Notes under the pieces: generated by a model
What the model was told of the DNA's origin: nothing
Seen by the model: the letters and a program-made list of their open reading frames with translations, nothing else
The model's database searches: none
Shown here: piece after piece, positions 52,961 through 62,510 of the stretch
Layout: each line of letters starts with the position of its first letter
Position numbering within the stretch: the first letter of the stretch is position 1
Source of the DNA: Desulfosporosinus sp. Sb-LF
GTDB lineage: Bacteria > Bacillota > Desulfitobacteriia > Desulfitobacteriales > Desulfitobacteriaceae
Reading direction: 5' to 3'
DNA length: 64,000 nt
Assembly (NCBI RefSeq): GCF_004766055.1
Contig: NZ_SPQR01000007.1
Span: 62,001-126,000, forward strand
Translations under genes and position numbers: made by a program

Positions 52961-52962
52961 TC

Positions 52963-53877
52963 ATGAGCTTATCACCAAGTATGTTTGAACCCGTGAAATC
53001 TCAAATTTCTTCGGATGCTATCGCTCGTCCAAGTACGACCCTTTGGCAAGATGCGTGGCGACGTTTTAAGAAAAATTATCTTGCAATGATCGGTCTGGTA
53101 GTTCTTGGCCTCCTCGTGCTTTTTTCATTCGGTGGACCATTTTTTTCACAGTTTAATTTCTTTACAAATGACCTCGATAATCTTTTTGCCTCTCCTTCGT
53201 GGATCCATCCTTTTGGTACAGATGATCTAGGCAGGGATATAATGACACGGATTATGTATGGGGGAAGAATTTCCTTGGAAATTGGTTTAGTATCAGTCAT
53301 GATTAATCTGGTACTAGGTGTTTTTTACGGCGGAATTTCTGGTTATTTTGGCGGTAGAGTTGACAACATTATGATGCGTATCATTGATATCATTTATAGT
53401 GTCCCAGACTTGCTCTACGTCATATTACTTATGGTAGTTTTGGGGCAAGGCGGCTTGATTAATATCATGATCGTCTTAGGTATTGTTAACTGGATGGCGA
53501 TGGCTAGAATTGTTCGAGGCCAAATTCTAGCATTGCGTGAACAGGAATATGTTTTGGCTGCCCGTACGCTCGGTGCAAATACCAAGCGTCTGTTGTTAAA
53601 ACACCTCATCCCGAATACGATTGGTCCAATTATCGTAACAGTTGCTTTGCAAATTCCTGCAGCCATCTTTATGGAGGCATTCCTTAGCTTTATCGGAATA
53701 GGTATAATGCCTCCTTTAGCGAGCTGGGGTTCTATGGCGTCTGCGGGTAGGTTAAGTATTCCAGCACATCCCAACGCCTTACTGTTTCCTTCGCTGGCTA
53801 TTGCCATCACAATGTTAGCTTTTAACTTTGTCGGAGACGGCCTAAGGGACGCCTTTGACCCTAAAATGCGAAAGTAG
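52963..53877 (+). CDS. oppC: Peptide ABC importer permease OppC
   Basis: 304-aa DppC/OppC-type permease. A 50-residue hydrophilic N-terminus precedes the first helix (about 42-64) and the conserved HPFGTDDLGRDIMTRIMYGGRISLEIG (about 85-111). The EAA loop is EYVLAARTLGANTKRLLLKHLIPNTIGPI. Start at ATG 52963 (not the 32-residue longer frame) with AGGGGGC nearby. It makes a heterodimer with OppB. Confidence 0.93.
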   Translation: MSLSPSMFEPVKSQISSDAIARPSTTLWQDAWRRFKKNYLAMIGLVVLGLLVLFSFGGPFFSQFNFFTNDLDNLFASPSWIHPFGTDDLGRDIMTRIMYGGRISLEIGLVSVMINLVLGVFYGGISGYFGGRVDNIMMRIIDIIYSVPDLLYVILLMVVLGQGGLINIMIVLGIVNWMAMARIVRGQILALREQEYVLAARTLGANTKRLLLKHLIPNTIGPIIVTVALQIPAAIFMEAFLSFIGIGIMPPLASWGSMASAGRLSIPAHPNALLFPSLAIAITMLAFNFVGDGLRDAFDPKMRK

Positions 53878-53890
53878 AGGAGGATGAGAT

Positions 53891-54898
53891 ATGGGACATT
53901 TGCTAGAAGTAAAAGACTTATGTACCTCCTTCTTTACCTATGCTGGTGAAGTTAAGGCTGTGGATGGTGTAAGCTTCTACTTAGACCAAGGAGAGGCTAT
54001 AGGTATTGTAGGAGAATCTGGCTGTGGTAAGAGTATTACTGTCCAATCCATAATGCGTTTAATTCCTAACCCTCCCGGTAAAATTATTGGGGGCAGTGTT
54101 AATTTTATAGGAGTGGACCTATTAAAGAAAAGTGAGAAACAAATGGAGTCTATCCGTGGAAAAGACATTAGTATGATTTTCCAGGATCCTATGACCTCCC
54201 TGAATCCAGTGCTCACGGTTGGGTTACAACTGACGGAGGTTCTTAAACGACATGAAGGGTTAACTGGTAAGGTAGCAAAAGATCGTGCAGTTGAGCTTTT
54301 AGAACTCGTGGGAATATCAAATCCCGAAAGCCGTTTAAAACAGTATCCTCATCAGTTTTCCGGTGGTATGCGTCAACGGGTTATGATTGCTCTGGCCTTG
54401 GCTTGTAACCCCAAATTGCTCATTGCAGATGAGCCCACGACCGCTTTGGACGTGACGATCCAGGCTCAGATTTTAGAGTTGATGCAAGACCTTAAGAGTA
54501 AGATTAATACCTCTATTATCATGATTACCCATGATTTAGGGGTTGTAGCTGGGCTTTGCAGCAGGGTAATTGTTATGTACGGCGGAAAAATAGTTGAAAG
54601 TGGCAGCACAAATGATATTTACTATAATCCAAAACATCCCTATACTTGGGGCCTTTTAAAATCAGTCCCTCGCTTGGATGCAGATAAGAACACAAAACTT
54701 ATCCCTATCCCAGGAACACCTATCGATCTTCTTAATTCTCCAAAAGGATGTAGATTTGCACCTCGTTGTTCTCACTGTATGCGGATTTGCACAGAACAAA
54801 CACCAGAATATACTCAACTCGGCGAAGGTCACCAAGTGGCTTGTTGGCTACAACATCCTCAGGCTCCTAAAGTAGCTGAGCTGGAAGGGAGAGTGTAG
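53891..54898 (+). CDS. oppD: Peptide ABC importer ATPase OppD
   Basis: 335-aa ATPase with Walker A GESGCGKS, signature [15 protein letters not shown], Walker [13 protein letters not shown] and H-loop ITHDLG. The C-terminal extension (about 270-320) has the oligopeptide-type [21 protein letters not shown] cysteine cluster, which holds a [4Fe-4S] cluster in a Thermoanaerobacter DppD. ATG with AGGAGGA, 13 bases after oppC. Nearly the same domain order as the dppD copy at 57.1 kb. Confidence 0.94.
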   Translation: MGHLLEVKDLCTSFFTYAGEVKAVDGVSFYLDQGEAIGIVGESGCGKSITVQSIMRLIPNPPGKIIGGSVNFIGVDLLKKSEKQMESIRGKDISMIFQDPMTSLNPVLTVGLQLTEVLKRHEGLTGKVAKDRAVELLELVGISNPESRLKQYPHQFSGGMRQRVMIALALACNPKLLIADEPTTALDVTIQAQILELMQDLKSKINTSIIMITHDLGVVAGLCSRVIVMYGGKIVESGSTNDIYYNPKHPYTWGLLKSVPRLDADKNTKLIPIPGTPIDLLNSPKGCRFAPRCSHCMRICTEQTPEYTQLGEGHQVACWLQHPQAPKVAELEGRV

Positions 54899-54901
54899 AC
54901 C

Positions 54902-55882
54902 ATGTCAGTACGTGAAGAATATATCTTAGAAATCAATAATTTGGTCAAACACTTCCCCTTAGATGGCGGTTTGTTTTCCAAGAAACAACAAGTAGTACAG
55001 GCTGTTAATGGAATTAGCTTCAAGGTAAAAAGAGGGGAAACCCTAGGGATAGTTGGGGAAAGTGGCTGTGGTAAATCAACGGCCGGAAGGTCAATTATTC
55101 GCCTTTATGAACCTACTGCTGGTCAAATCATCTTTGAAGGTAAGGACGTGACTAAGGCTAAAGGGAATGACTTGATGGAGCTTCGTCGCAATATGCAAAT
55201 GATTTTTCAAGATCCCTATGCTTCGCTAAATCCTCGAATGACTGTGGGGGATATTGTGGCGGAAGCCTTGGATATTCATAAATTAGCTAAAGGGCAGCAA
55301 CGCACAAATCGGATTTTTGAATTGCTTAAAATTGTAGGGTTAAATCCAGAACATGCCAACCGGTTCCCCCATGAGTTTTCGGGAGGACAACGGCAGAGAA
55401 TAGGTATTGCTAGAGCTCTGGCAGTTAACCCAAGTTTGATAATTTGCGATGAGCCTATCTCTGCGCTGGATGTATCTATCCAGGCTCAAGTTGTAAATAT
55501 GTTAGAGGAATTACAAGAAAAGTTGGGGTTAACATATTTGTTTATTGCTCATGACTTATCAATGGTTAAGTATATTTCGCACCGCATTGCGGTCATGTAT
55601 TTGGGTCGAATTGTTGAGCTTACTAGCAGTAACGATCTTTATATAAATCCAATGCATCCGTATACTCAAGGATTGCTAAGTGCTATTCCTATTCCTGATC
55701 CAATTGTAGAAGGAAAACGACAGCGCATTGTACCTACTGGAAGTGTGCCGAGTCCGATCGACCCTCCTTCGGGTTGTTATTTCCGTACCCGATGTCCACA
55801 TGCTATAGCGGTTTGTGCTGAGGAAGCGCCAGTCTTAAAAGATATGGGTAATAATCACTTAGTTGCGTGTCACCTAGTTTAG
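54902..55882 (+). CDS. oppF: Peptide ABC importer ATPase OppF
   Basis: 326-aa partner ATPase. Walker [10 protein letters not shown], signature [15 protein letters not shown], Walker B LIICDEPISALD and C-terminal PSGCYFRTRCPHAIAVCAEEAPVL are typical OppF/DppF. ATG two bases after oppD. It completes the importer and is followed by a terminator 15 bases on. Confidence 0.94.
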   Translation: MSVREEYILEINNLVKHFPLDGGLFSKKQQVVQAVNGISFKVKRGETLGIVGESGCGKSTAGRSIIRLYEPTAGQIIFEGKDVTKAKGNDLMELRRNMQMIFQDPYASLNPRMTVGDIVAEALDIHKLAKGQQRTNRIFELLKIVGLNPEHANRFPHEFSGGQRQRIGIARALAVNPSLIICDEPISALDVSIQAQVVNMLEELQEKLGLTYLFIAHDLSMVKYISHRIAVMYLGRIVELTSSNDLYINPMHPYTQGLLSAIPIPDPIVEGKRQRIVPTGSVPSPIDPPSGCYFRTRCPHAIAVCAEEAPVLKDMGNNHLVACHLV

Positions 55883-55899
55883 GATGAGATATCTATTTC

Positions 55900-55959
55900 C
55901 GAGAAAGATGTCGGCTACGCTCCCGATAAAATGGGTGAGCATAGTCGACGTCTTTCTTT
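55900..55959 (+). terminator. Terminator of oppABCDF
   Basis: Long hairpin with arms GAAAGATGTCG-GCTACGCTC-C and GGG-TGAGCATAG-TCGACGTCTTTC (about 55902-55924 and 55933-55956) with minor mismatches, then TTTA. Confidence 0.75.
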
Positions 55960-56190
55960 ATATGGCTGTGTGTGTTTGCTATATGTAGACAAGAAATGTT
56001 ACAATTATTTTTGTTAAATAGGTTCCTGATCTAAAGCACTGCCGTCCATTTGATCATTCGACCCTAGGACTTCCTAGGCAGCGTCTATGTTTACTTAAGT
56101 TATTTCGCTAACTTGCTTTCTTAGCGATGGAGCTTTTTACATTTAAATTATGAATGAGAATGTGGCAAAATAACGTGATGGGGGAGTTAG
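55960..56190 (+). other. Gene-free spacer before the thymidylate kinase-like gene
   Basis: About 230 AT-rich bases. CTAGGACTTCCTAG is a small inverted repeat (56074-56087). A TTAGCGATGGAGC stretch at 56122 is not followed by a gene. No promoter pair was assigned. Confidence 0.35.
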
Positions 56191-56880
56191 ATGAAAGGTA
56201 AGCTCATTATCATCGAGGCGGGTGATGGAAGTGGAAAGGCTACGCAGACTGAGGAATTATACCGAAGATTAGTATTAGAAAAGTTTCTTGTAAAGAAGAT
56301 AGAGTTTCCGAATTATACAAGTGAATCTGCCGCTTTAGTTAAGATGTATCTTAAGGGGGAATTTGGTACTAGCCCAGATGAGATAAGTCCGTATGTCGCA
56401 TCTACATTTTATACTGTAGATCGCTACGCTTCTTTTAAGAAAGAATGGGAAGAGTTTTATAATAGCGGTGGCATTATACTCAGCGATCGCTATACAACCT
56501 CTAATATGGTTCATCAAGCTGCAAAAATAGCGGATGAAGCTGAAAGAAATAAATACTTAGACTGGTTATATGATTTTGAATATCGTAAGTTTAGGTTGCC
56601 TATTCCAGATTGTGTAATTTTTCTTGACATGCCTCCAGAGGTTAGTTTTGGTCTTATCTCTAAGAGGGCTAATAAATCTTCTGATATTCAGAGAGATATT
56701 CATGAGGCTGATGAACAATATCTTATCAAATCGTACAATAACGCAAATTGGATTGCGAGTAAGTATCATTGGCATAAAGTAGAGTGTGTAAGTAATAGCC
56801 GCCTTAAAACGATCCAGGAAATTCATGATGAAGTTTACAGGCTGGTCAGTGCCGAGTTGTTAAGGCCGCAAGAATATTAA
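56191..56880 (+). CDS. tmk: Thymidylate kinase-like protein
   Basis: 229-aa P-loop kinase of the dTMP kinase family; would phosphorylate dTMP to dTDP. Start KGKLIIIEAGDGSGKATQTEELYRRL: the canonical Walker A S/T after GK is alanine (GKATQ), with Thr next. DRYTTSNMVHQ is the DR(Y/H) substrate box, and LDMPPEV with SKRANKSSDIQRDIHE is the lid. The alanine variant occurs in a group of clostridial paralogues, so a standard or secondary Tmk role is open. ATG with GGGGGAG. It lies isolated between two peptide-transporter loci and ends at its own terminator. Confidence 0.85.
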   Translation: MKGKLIIIEAGDGSGKATQTEELYRRLVLEKFLVKKIEFPNYTSESAALVKMYLKGEFGTSPDEISPYVASTFYTVDRYASFKKEWEEFYNSGGIILSDRYTTSNMVHQAAKIADEAERNKYLDWLYDFEYRKFRLPIPDCVIFLDMPPEVSFGLISKRANKSSDIQRDIHEADEQYLIKSYNNANWIASKYHWHKVECVSNSRLKTIQEIHDEVYRLVSAELLRPQEY

Positions 56881-56888
56881 ATTGATTT

Positions 56889-56922
56889 AACGGGAGTCCT
56901 ATTGAGGGGTACTCCCGTTTTT
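56889..56922 (+). terminator. Terminator of the tmk-like gene
   Basis: AACGGGAGT (56889-56897) and ACTCCCGTT (56911-56919) with TTTTT next. It shows that a 65-codon frame starting at 56902 is spurious. Confidence 0.85.
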
Positions 56923-56988
56923 AAATATTATAAACATGGTAAGAAACGTGATATCATTATGACGTATTCACAAGCTATTAAATTACCA

Positions 56989-57017
56989 TTGACGAAAAGA
57001 TACTTAAATTGTAGAAT
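56989..57017 (+). promoter_or_regulatory. Putative sigma-A promoter of dppDF
   Basis: TTGACG (56989-56994), 17-base spacer, TAGAAT (57012-57017); start near 57024, about 90 bases before dppD. Confidence 0.6.
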
Positions 57018-57114
57018 TGTACGTACTGTGGGTATCGTGAAAGAAAAAGTGTCTAGCCTCTATACAGGCAGATTATATATTGGGGCAGAAGCTTATTGAT
57101 GAGGGGGAAAAGTG

Positions 57115-58110
57115 ATGAGTCAAGAACTCTTACTTCAAGTAAAGGATCTTAGAACTCACTTCTACACAGAAGCTGGCGTTGTAAAGGCGGTCGACGGAGT
57201 TAATCTCGAGATCAATAAAGGGGAAACTCTCGGTGTTGTAGGAGAATCTGGGTCAGGAAAAAGTATTACAGCCATGTCGATTATGCGTCTCATTCCTGTA
57301 CCTCCCGGGAAAATTGTAAGCGGGGAAATAATCTTTAATGGTAAAGATCTGCTCAAAACGTCAGAATCTGAAATGATGAAGATCCGCGGTAATGAAATTG
57401 CTATGATTTTTCAGGATCCGATGACTTCCTTGAATCCCGTGCTTACGGTTGGGGATCAAATCATGGAAGCTATAGTACTTCATCAGAATGTCGGACGCTC
57501 AGAGGCTAAGAAAAAGGCCATTGAGATGTTGAAAAAGGTAGGTATTCCTGAGGCTGAAAGTCGCGTCAAGAATTACCCCCACCAATTTAGTGGTGGTATG
57601 AGGCAACGTGTCATGATCGCCATGGCTTTGTCATGCAATCCGAAACTACTCGTGGCTGACGAGCCAACCACTGCACTTGATGTGACGATACAAGCACAGA
57701 TTTTAGACTTAATGAACAACCTGAAAAAGGATTTTGGTACGGCAATAATGTTGATTACCCACGATCTAGGGGTTGTCGCTGAATTATGTCAAAAGGTTTT
57801 AGTTATGTATGCTGGAAACACGGTTGAATACACGGACGCTAAGTCATTGTTTGCAATGCCCAAACATCCGTATACTTGGGGTTTGCTAGGGTCGTTACCT
57901 AAACTTGAAGAGTCTGAAAAACAACGTCTAGAACCGATTGAAGGGCAGCCACCTGATTTGCGCCATTTACCACAGGGCTGTAATTTCGCACCGCGGTGTA
58001 AACACAAGAAGCCCCTTTGCGAACAGCAAAAACCAGCCCTGCATGAGATTGAACCTGGCCATTTCGTCAGTTGCCTCTTATATGGAGAAGGGGGTAACAG
58101 GAATGACTGA
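57115..58110 (+). CDS. dppD: Peptide ABC importer ATPase DppD
   Basis: 331-aa ATPase of the oligopeptide/dipeptide type: [36 protein letters not shown], then a C-terminal [23 protein letters not shown] cysteine region. Start at ATG 57115 with GAGGGGG at 57101-57107; GTG 57112 is the alternative. It resembles oppD of the neighbouring operon (IMRLIPxPPGKI, [11 protein letters not shown]) and overlaps dppF by eight bases. No binding protein or permease follows in this locus. Confidence 0.93.
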   Translation: MSQELLLQVKDLRTHFYTEAGVVKAVDGVNLEINKGETLGVVGESGSGKSITAMSIMRLIPVPPGKIVSGEIIFNGKDLLKTSESEMMKIRGNEIAMIFQDPMTSLNPVLTVGDQIMEAIVLHQNVGRSEAKKKAIEMLKKVGIPEAESRVKNYPHQFSGGMRQRVMIAMALSCNPKLLVADEPTTALDVTIQAQILDLMNNLKKDFGTAIMLITHDLGVVAELCQKVLVMYAGNTVEYTDAKSLFAMPKHPYTWGLLGSLPKLEESEKQRLEPIEGQPPDLRHLPQGCNFAPRCKHKKPLCEQQKPALHEIEPGHFVSCLLYGEGGNRND

Positions 58111-59092
58111 AACTAAAAGCAAGACGGAAACGTTATTAAAAGTAGAAAATCTGCAAAAGTATTTCCCGATTCGAAAGGGAATTGTTGTTCAAAAGCACGT
58201 AGGGGATGTTAAAGCTGTTGATCGGGTATCCTTCGATATTCGACGTGGGGAGACGCTCGGCATGGTTGGGGAAAGTGGGTGTGGAAAATCAACGATTGGT
58301 CGAACGATCTTAAGATTACTTGAACCAACTGCTGGAAAAGTAATCTTTGAAGGAAAGGTTCTTAATGATCTGTCTGGTGAAGAAATGCGCAAAATGCGTA
58401 GTCAAATGCAAATGATTTTCCAAGACCCCTATGCCTCTTTGAATCCTCGAATGAGGGTCGGGGACATCATTGGAGAACCCATTCTGATCCATGGGACTTC
58501 CAATCGTGCTGAACGTGAGAAAAGGGTTCGTAAACTTTTAGATGTTGTTGGCTTAAGTCCTTACCATGGAGCACGCTACCCGCACGAATTCTCGGGTGGC
58601 CAACGTCAACGGATTGGAATTGCCAGGGCCTTGTCTGTTAACCCAAAGCTCATAGTTTGCGATGAACCTGTGTCTGCCTTGGACGTGTCGATCCAAGCTC
58701 AGGTTATTAACTTATTGGAAGATTTGCAGCGTGAGTTTGATTTGACATATCTATTTATTGCTCATGATTTATCAGTAGTTAAACATATAAGTAATCGGAT
58801 TGTGGTTATGTACTTGGGTAAAATGGTAGAACTCACAGATTCTGATGAACTTTACAATAATCCACAACATCCTTATACGATAGCACTGTTATCAGCAATC
58901 CCAGTTCCGGATCCGACGGTTAAGAAAGATCGCATTATCCTGAAGGGGGATGTTCCAAGCCCAGTTAATCCCCCTTCAGGTTGCCGTTTTCATACTCGTT
59001 GCCCAAAAGCGCAAGGGATTTGCAAGGAGCAGGATCCAGAGTTTAGAGATATAGGTGCTGGTCATTTCGTGGCCTGTCACTTGGTAAAGTAA
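58103..59092 (+). CDS. dppF: Peptide ABC importer ATPase DppF
   Basis: 329-aa ATPase: [37 protein letters not shown] and [24 protein letters not shown]. Start at ATG 58103, inside the end of dppD, with AAGGGGG at 58088-58094. The pair dppD-dppF lacks its own membrane subunits; it may power permeases encoded elsewhere or be a spare duplicate of oppDF. Its stop codon is the first base pair region of a 36-bp perfect hairpin. Confidence 0.93.
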   Translation: MTETKSKTETLLKVENLQKYFPIRKGIVVQKHVGDVKAVDRVSFDIRRGETLGMVGESGCGKSTIGRTILRLLEPTAGKVIFEGKVLNDLSGEEMRKMRSQMQMIFQDPYASLNPRMRVGDIIGEPILIHGTSNRAEREKRVRKLLDVVGLSPYHGARYPHEFSGGQRQRIGIARALSVNPKLIVCDEPVSALDVSIQAQVINLLEDLQREFDLTYLFIAHDLSVVKHISNRIVVMYLGKMVELTDSDELYNNPQHPYTIALLSAIPVPDPTVKKDRIILKGDVPSPVNPPSGCRFHTRCPKAQGICKEQDPEFRDIGAGHFVACHLVK

Positions 59093-59166
59093 TCTAAAGT
59101 AATATAATATAAGAGGATTGGTAAATAGGCTTTACCAATCCTCTTATATTATATTACTTTAGATTA
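59090..59166. terminator. Very long perfect hairpin at the dppF end
   Basis: 36-bp perfectly complementary arms (59090-59125 and 59131-59166) with a 5-base loop (TAGGC), starting at the dppF stop codon. There is no T-run afterwards. It exceeds normal terminators (5 to 15 bp) in length. Confidence 0.8.
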
Positions 59167-59277
59167 TACCCATAAAAAAGCAATTTCCAAGATTGTGTTT
59201 GTACTCAAGTTTGTGTAATGCGTGAGTGATTTTATAACAATAAAAACCACAACATAGTGTGGTTTAAAACTTCGTTA

Positions 59278-59353
59278 TGGTGCGCCCGGCGGGATTTGAA
59301 CCTGCGACCTCCGGCTTCGGAAACCGTCACTCTATCCACTGAGCTACGAGCGC
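59278..59353 (-). tRNA. tRNA-Arg (anticodon CCG)
   Basis: 76-nt tRNA on the minus strand with encoded CCA. Acceptor stem GCGCTCG/CGGGCGC, D-loop AGCTCAGTGGATAGAG, anticodon loop TTCCGAA giving CCG (reads CGG arginine codons), and T-loop GGTTCAAATCC. Stem pairing is complete apart from GU pairs. It is monocistronic. Confidence 0.95.
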
Positions 59354-59477
59354 ATATCTTATTAAGAACACTTCAATACTTTACTCAAAAAAGTCAACTT
59401 TGTCAAGCTTTATCCTCCGACGCCATCCACCACCCTTCATTCTGGCTAGTAAGATTAACGAAACTAAGTCCATAAAG

Positions 59478-59506
59478 TTGTCTCTTTGATATCTCTGCAG
59501 TATAAT
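59478..59506 (+). promoter_or_regulatory. Putative sigma-A promoter of yitT-like gene
   Basis: TTGTCT (59478-59483), 17-base spacer, TATAAT (59501-59506). Its position confirms that translation begins downstream, at TTG 59555. Confidence 0.6.
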
Positions 59507-59554
59507 TCAACAAGGATAACCAACCGACATAATAATTTTGAACGGGGGATTTTA

Positions 59555-60424
59555 TTGCGCTGGAGACGTTTTCGTGAATATTTTACGTGGCAATTACTGA
59601 AGCATTTTATGGGGATTATTATAGGTGCTACTATCGTGAGCACTAGTATTAATACTCTAATTATTCCGAATCAAATCGCTGATGGCGGGGTCACAGGAAT
59701 CGCTATTATTTTGCATTATTTATTTCATTGGCCAGTGAGTTGGGCTGTCTTTCTGTTGAACCTACCGCTCTTTATCTTGGGACTTCGATTGGTAGGACGA
59801 AATTTCTTAATTCTAAGTGTCGTTGGTGTTGGCGTGCTCTCAGCCACCCTTACCCTAACAACGCATCTTCCGGTTTTGACCCATGATACGTTACTGGCGG
59901 CAATATCTGGAGGGGTCTTGTCAGGAATTGGCATGGGTATTATTTTTCGTTCTAGGGGTTCGCTTGGTGGCACAGATATTTTAGCTGTCTTGTTTGCTAG
60001 AACAACTCCTTTCAGTGTAGGACAAATATTATTGGGAATTGACGGGATTATTTTTCTAGTGGTTGCCGTTTTGTTTCGACCTGAAATGGCTATGTACGCC
60101 ATGATTTATATGTTTATTGCTACCCGTGTTGTAGATCTTGTACAGGAAGGTCTTAGTCACTCGAAGTCAGTTATGGTGGTTACCACCCAGCCCCAGGGAA
60201 TTGCTGAGGAGATTATGGCAAAGCTTGAAAGAGGGGTTACACTTTTTCAAGCAACCGGGGCTTTCTCGGGTGAGGCTAAACAAGTTGTTTATTGCGTCAT
60301 AAACCGTACGGAGCTGTCCCAATTCAAAGAAATTGTTCGTGATCAAGATCCTAAGGCCTTTGTTGCTATTTCTGAGGTGCCAGAAGTGGTGGGAGAAGGA
60401 TTCTCATCCTGGAAAGGTCATTGA
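59555..60424 (+). CDS. YitT family membrane protein
   Basis: 289-aa YitT-family protein: six or so hydrophobic helices at about 20-190 (IIIGATIVSTSINTLIIPNQIADGGVTGIAIIL is the signature start; then LGGTDILAVLF) and a C-terminal DUF2179 soluble domain (about 195-285: ITYG-like MVVTTQPQGIAEEIMAKLERGVTLFQATGAFSGEAKQVVYCVINRTELSQ). Function is unknown. TTG start at 59555 with GGGGG seven bases upstream; the frame reading in from 59486 runs across the promoter and is not used. Confidence 0.88.
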   Translation: MRWRRFREYFTWQLLKHFMGIIIGATIVSTSINTLIIPNQIADGGVTGIAIILHYLFHWPVSWAVFLLNLPLFILGLRLVGRNFLILSVVGVGVLSATLTLTTHLPVLTHDTLLAAISGGVLSGIGMGIIFRSRGSLGGTDILAVLFARTTPFSVGQILLGIDGIIFLVVAVLFRPEMAMYAMIYMFIATRVVDLVQEGLSHSKSVMVVTTQPQGIAEEIMAKLERGVTLFQATGAFSGEAKQVVYCVINRTELSQFKEIVRDQDPKAFVAISEVPEVVGEGFSSWKGH

Positions 60425-60519
60425 AAAACTCCTAATCACATCAAAAAGGAAGAGGCTGACTTTAGGCCAGATGCTTTTGGGGAAAATGCTTCTAGAGCCA
60501 ACGGGAACGAGGGATAGAA

Positions 60520-61524
60520 TTGTCAAAACGGAGCAAGCTCAGTCAAAAAAGACGTAGGAAGATTACACTTTTGATCTTATCATCAATTATTTTAATCCTT
60601 GCCGCGGGACCATTCATCTTGCGCATGGGGAGTTTGTATCAAGCAGAAAGTGTCTATGATGTGCAGACGGTAAAAGAGGAATTACAATGGTTGGAAGTGC
60701 ATGCAGGTATATTAAACAAACTTGGAATGGTCAGGGATACGGAATTATGGCTTGCACTCAACCTTGGAAAGCAGGATTTAGAGTCTAGACTGGTATATGA
60801 AGACGAAAAGCATCGCTTTTGGTTGTTTTTGCTCAAATTGCAAGAGGGAAAAACGACAGAAGCTCAAAAAATTATAGATTCGCTAGGTAATACACCACTA
60901 AGTTACTTGGAGCAAGCGTTAATGTCATTGTCTAAGGGAGATGCAGTTGAATCCCGCCGTTTATTGACAAAGACAGACGTGAAATGGGAAACACTACGAC
61001 GCCAGGAGCAGACTCTAAGGCATTTGACACTGGCTCAAGCGGCAATGATCACGGGTGATTATCAGTCAACACAGCTTGAGCTTGAAATGGCGCAAAGCAT
61101 GGAACCCAATAACCCAGCTTGCCTTTCGGTATCCTTTGATTTAGCCATCGGGGAAGGGAAATGGGCAAAAGCGATAGAATTAAGTCATTCTATCGCTAGT
61201 CAATCTTGGCGGCCAAAGAATGTTTTGTTTGAAACGCAAAAAGCTATTCTTGCGATTCATGAAGGTAACATTAAGGAGTTGTCAGATAGCCTAGTCTCTC
61301 TCAAAGAATTTCCTCGAGGAGAGGCCTATATCAATTATGTGAACGGAATACAAGCTCTAAAGAAAGGTCAGTTAGAAGAGGGTAAAAGTTCCCTTGATCG
61401 TGCACTAAAAGGTGGGTTTGACGGAGGAATAAAAGCGGATGCTCAAAAAGCACTGGAGCAGATCAAAGAACGACAAAATGCGGATAATGGCTTACGTGCG
61501 CTTGCGGCCGCGAACGTTGAATAG
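60520..61524 (+). CDS. Membrane-anchored TPR-like protein, unknown
   Basis: 334-aa protein with a strongly basic N-terminus (SKRSKLSQKRRRK), a membrane anchor (about 14-34) and an outer region of helical repeats (about 60-325) in TPR-like spacing: AQAAMITGDYQSTQLELEMAQSMEPNNP and YINYVNGIQALKKGQLEEGKSSLDRAL. Individual repeats are degenerate. TTG start at 60520 with GGAACGAGGGA-type site. Role unknown, a scaffold or envelope assembly factor by analogy. It ends convergently with the deacetylase gene. Confidence 0.65.
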   Translation: MSKRSKLSQKRRRKITLLILSSIILILAAGPFILRMGSLYQAESVYDVQTVKEELQWLEVHAGILNKLGMVRDTELWLALNLGKQDLESRLVYEDEKHRFWLFLLKLQEGKTTEAQKIIDSLGNTPLSYLEQALMSLSKGDAVESRRLLTKTDVKWETLRRQEQTLRHLTLAQAAMITGDYQSTQLELEMAQSMEPNNPACLSVSFDLAIGEGKWAKAIELSHSIASQSWRPKNVLFETQKAILAIHEGNIKELSDSLVSLKEFPRGEAYINYVNGIQALKKGQLEEGKSSLDRALKGGFDGGIKADAQKALEQIKERQNADNGLRALAAANVE

Positions 61525-61531
61525 TTGTTGG

Positions 61532-62323
61532 TTATTGAGCAGGGGCGAGAGGCTTTTCAGTTAGGTTACTTTCAGGTGGCCATGTACTACTTGCCTGAGA
61601 GAGTAATTGTCCGACCGGAATTAGGGTGTGTCCCTTGGTTTTAAGGTTTTGAATGACGGTGGGCAAGGCCTGAACGGTATCTGGGGCTGAATCAGACGCG
61701 TGAAACAAAATTATGTCTCCAGATTTTGCACCACCACCGGAGCGGATACCGTTAATTACATTATTTATGACAGCACTAGAGCCTGGTCTTTTCCAGTCGA
61801 GAGAATCCACACTCCATTGGATGACACGGTAACCGAGCTTATTAGCTGTGGCGATAACCTTATTATCATAAGCCCCATTGGGTGCACGGATTAACCTTAC
61901 TTTCTGACCTGTGATTTTTTCGAGGACTTGTTGGGCAGTGGAGATTTCGTGCTCTATTTCGCTTGCCGCCAAAGTATTGAGATCGATATGACGGTTTCCG
62001 TGCGATCCAATTTCATGCCCTTCAGTCACCATTCTTTGCACCAAAGTTTGATGTTTGTCTGCCCAAGGACTCGAGAGGAAAAATGTGGCATGAATCCCTT
62101 CCTTCTTAAGAATATCCAGTATGGGTTCTGCGGTCTTTTCTCCCCAACTGATATCAAAGGTCAGTCCGATTGCTTGCGTATTGACGGTAGCAGAGTAAAT
62201 TGGTTTTAATTTTCCAGAAAATACAGAGGTAACATTTTCACGGTAAGCAATTAAAACGAACAACAGGATTCCCCAGAGGGCAATATTACGCCATGATGGA
62301 CGTTTGAAAATAATAATTCGCAT
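61532..62323 (-). CDS. Polysaccharide deacetylase, PdaB-like
   Basis: 263-aa CE4 deacetylase with an N-terminal membrane anchor (about 12-30). NodB-domain motifs: TFDISWGE (motif 1; the ISWG variant is typical of PdaB/YbaN), HGNRHIDLNTL (H-x3-H metal ligands), RAPNGAYDNKV (motif 3) and LFHASDSAPDT (motif 5). PdaB acts on peptidoglycan in late sporulation of Bacillus, and this is consistent with other spo genes in the window. Start at ATG 62323, set by AAGGAGGA upstream; the frame start at 62359 has none. Confidence 0.85.
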   Translation of the reverse strand: MRIIIFKRPSWRNIALWGILLFVLIAYRENVTSVFSGKLKPIYSATVNTQAIGLTFDISWGEKTAEPILDILKKEGIHATFFLSSPWADKHQTLVQRMVTEGHEIGSHGNRHIDLNTLAASEIEHEISTAQQVLEKITGQKVRLIRAPNGAYDNKVIATANKLGYRVIQWSVDSLDWKRPGSSAVINNVINGIRSGGGAKSGDIILFHASDSAPDTVQALPTVIQNLKTKGHTLIPVGQLLSQASSTWPPESNLTEKPLAPAQ

Positions 62324-62381
62324 TTGGCATTCCTCCTTGAATAAAAGATATTCGATCAATTGCTAGATCATGAAAGTAAAA

Positions 62382-62407
62382 CAAAAAAACGCCTCTTTTA
62401 AGGCGTT
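62382..62407 (-). terminator. Terminator of the 87-aa membrane gene
   Basis: AACGCC/GGCGTT hairpin (62388-62407) followed on the minus strand by a seven-base T-run (62387-62381 region). Confidence 0.8.
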
Positions 62408-62510
62408 GAATTAAATCGTGATTATATCGACTTGATTTGGTAAGAAAATTGCATTTATTAAGTCGGTTCGTACCTCATAGGGATACGAGAAGAGGTATTT
62501 GGGAAATTTA

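Noticed and set aside
56902-57099. 65-codon frame after the tmk-like gene
   Set aside because: It begins in the loop of the tmk terminator and runs over the dppDF promoter.
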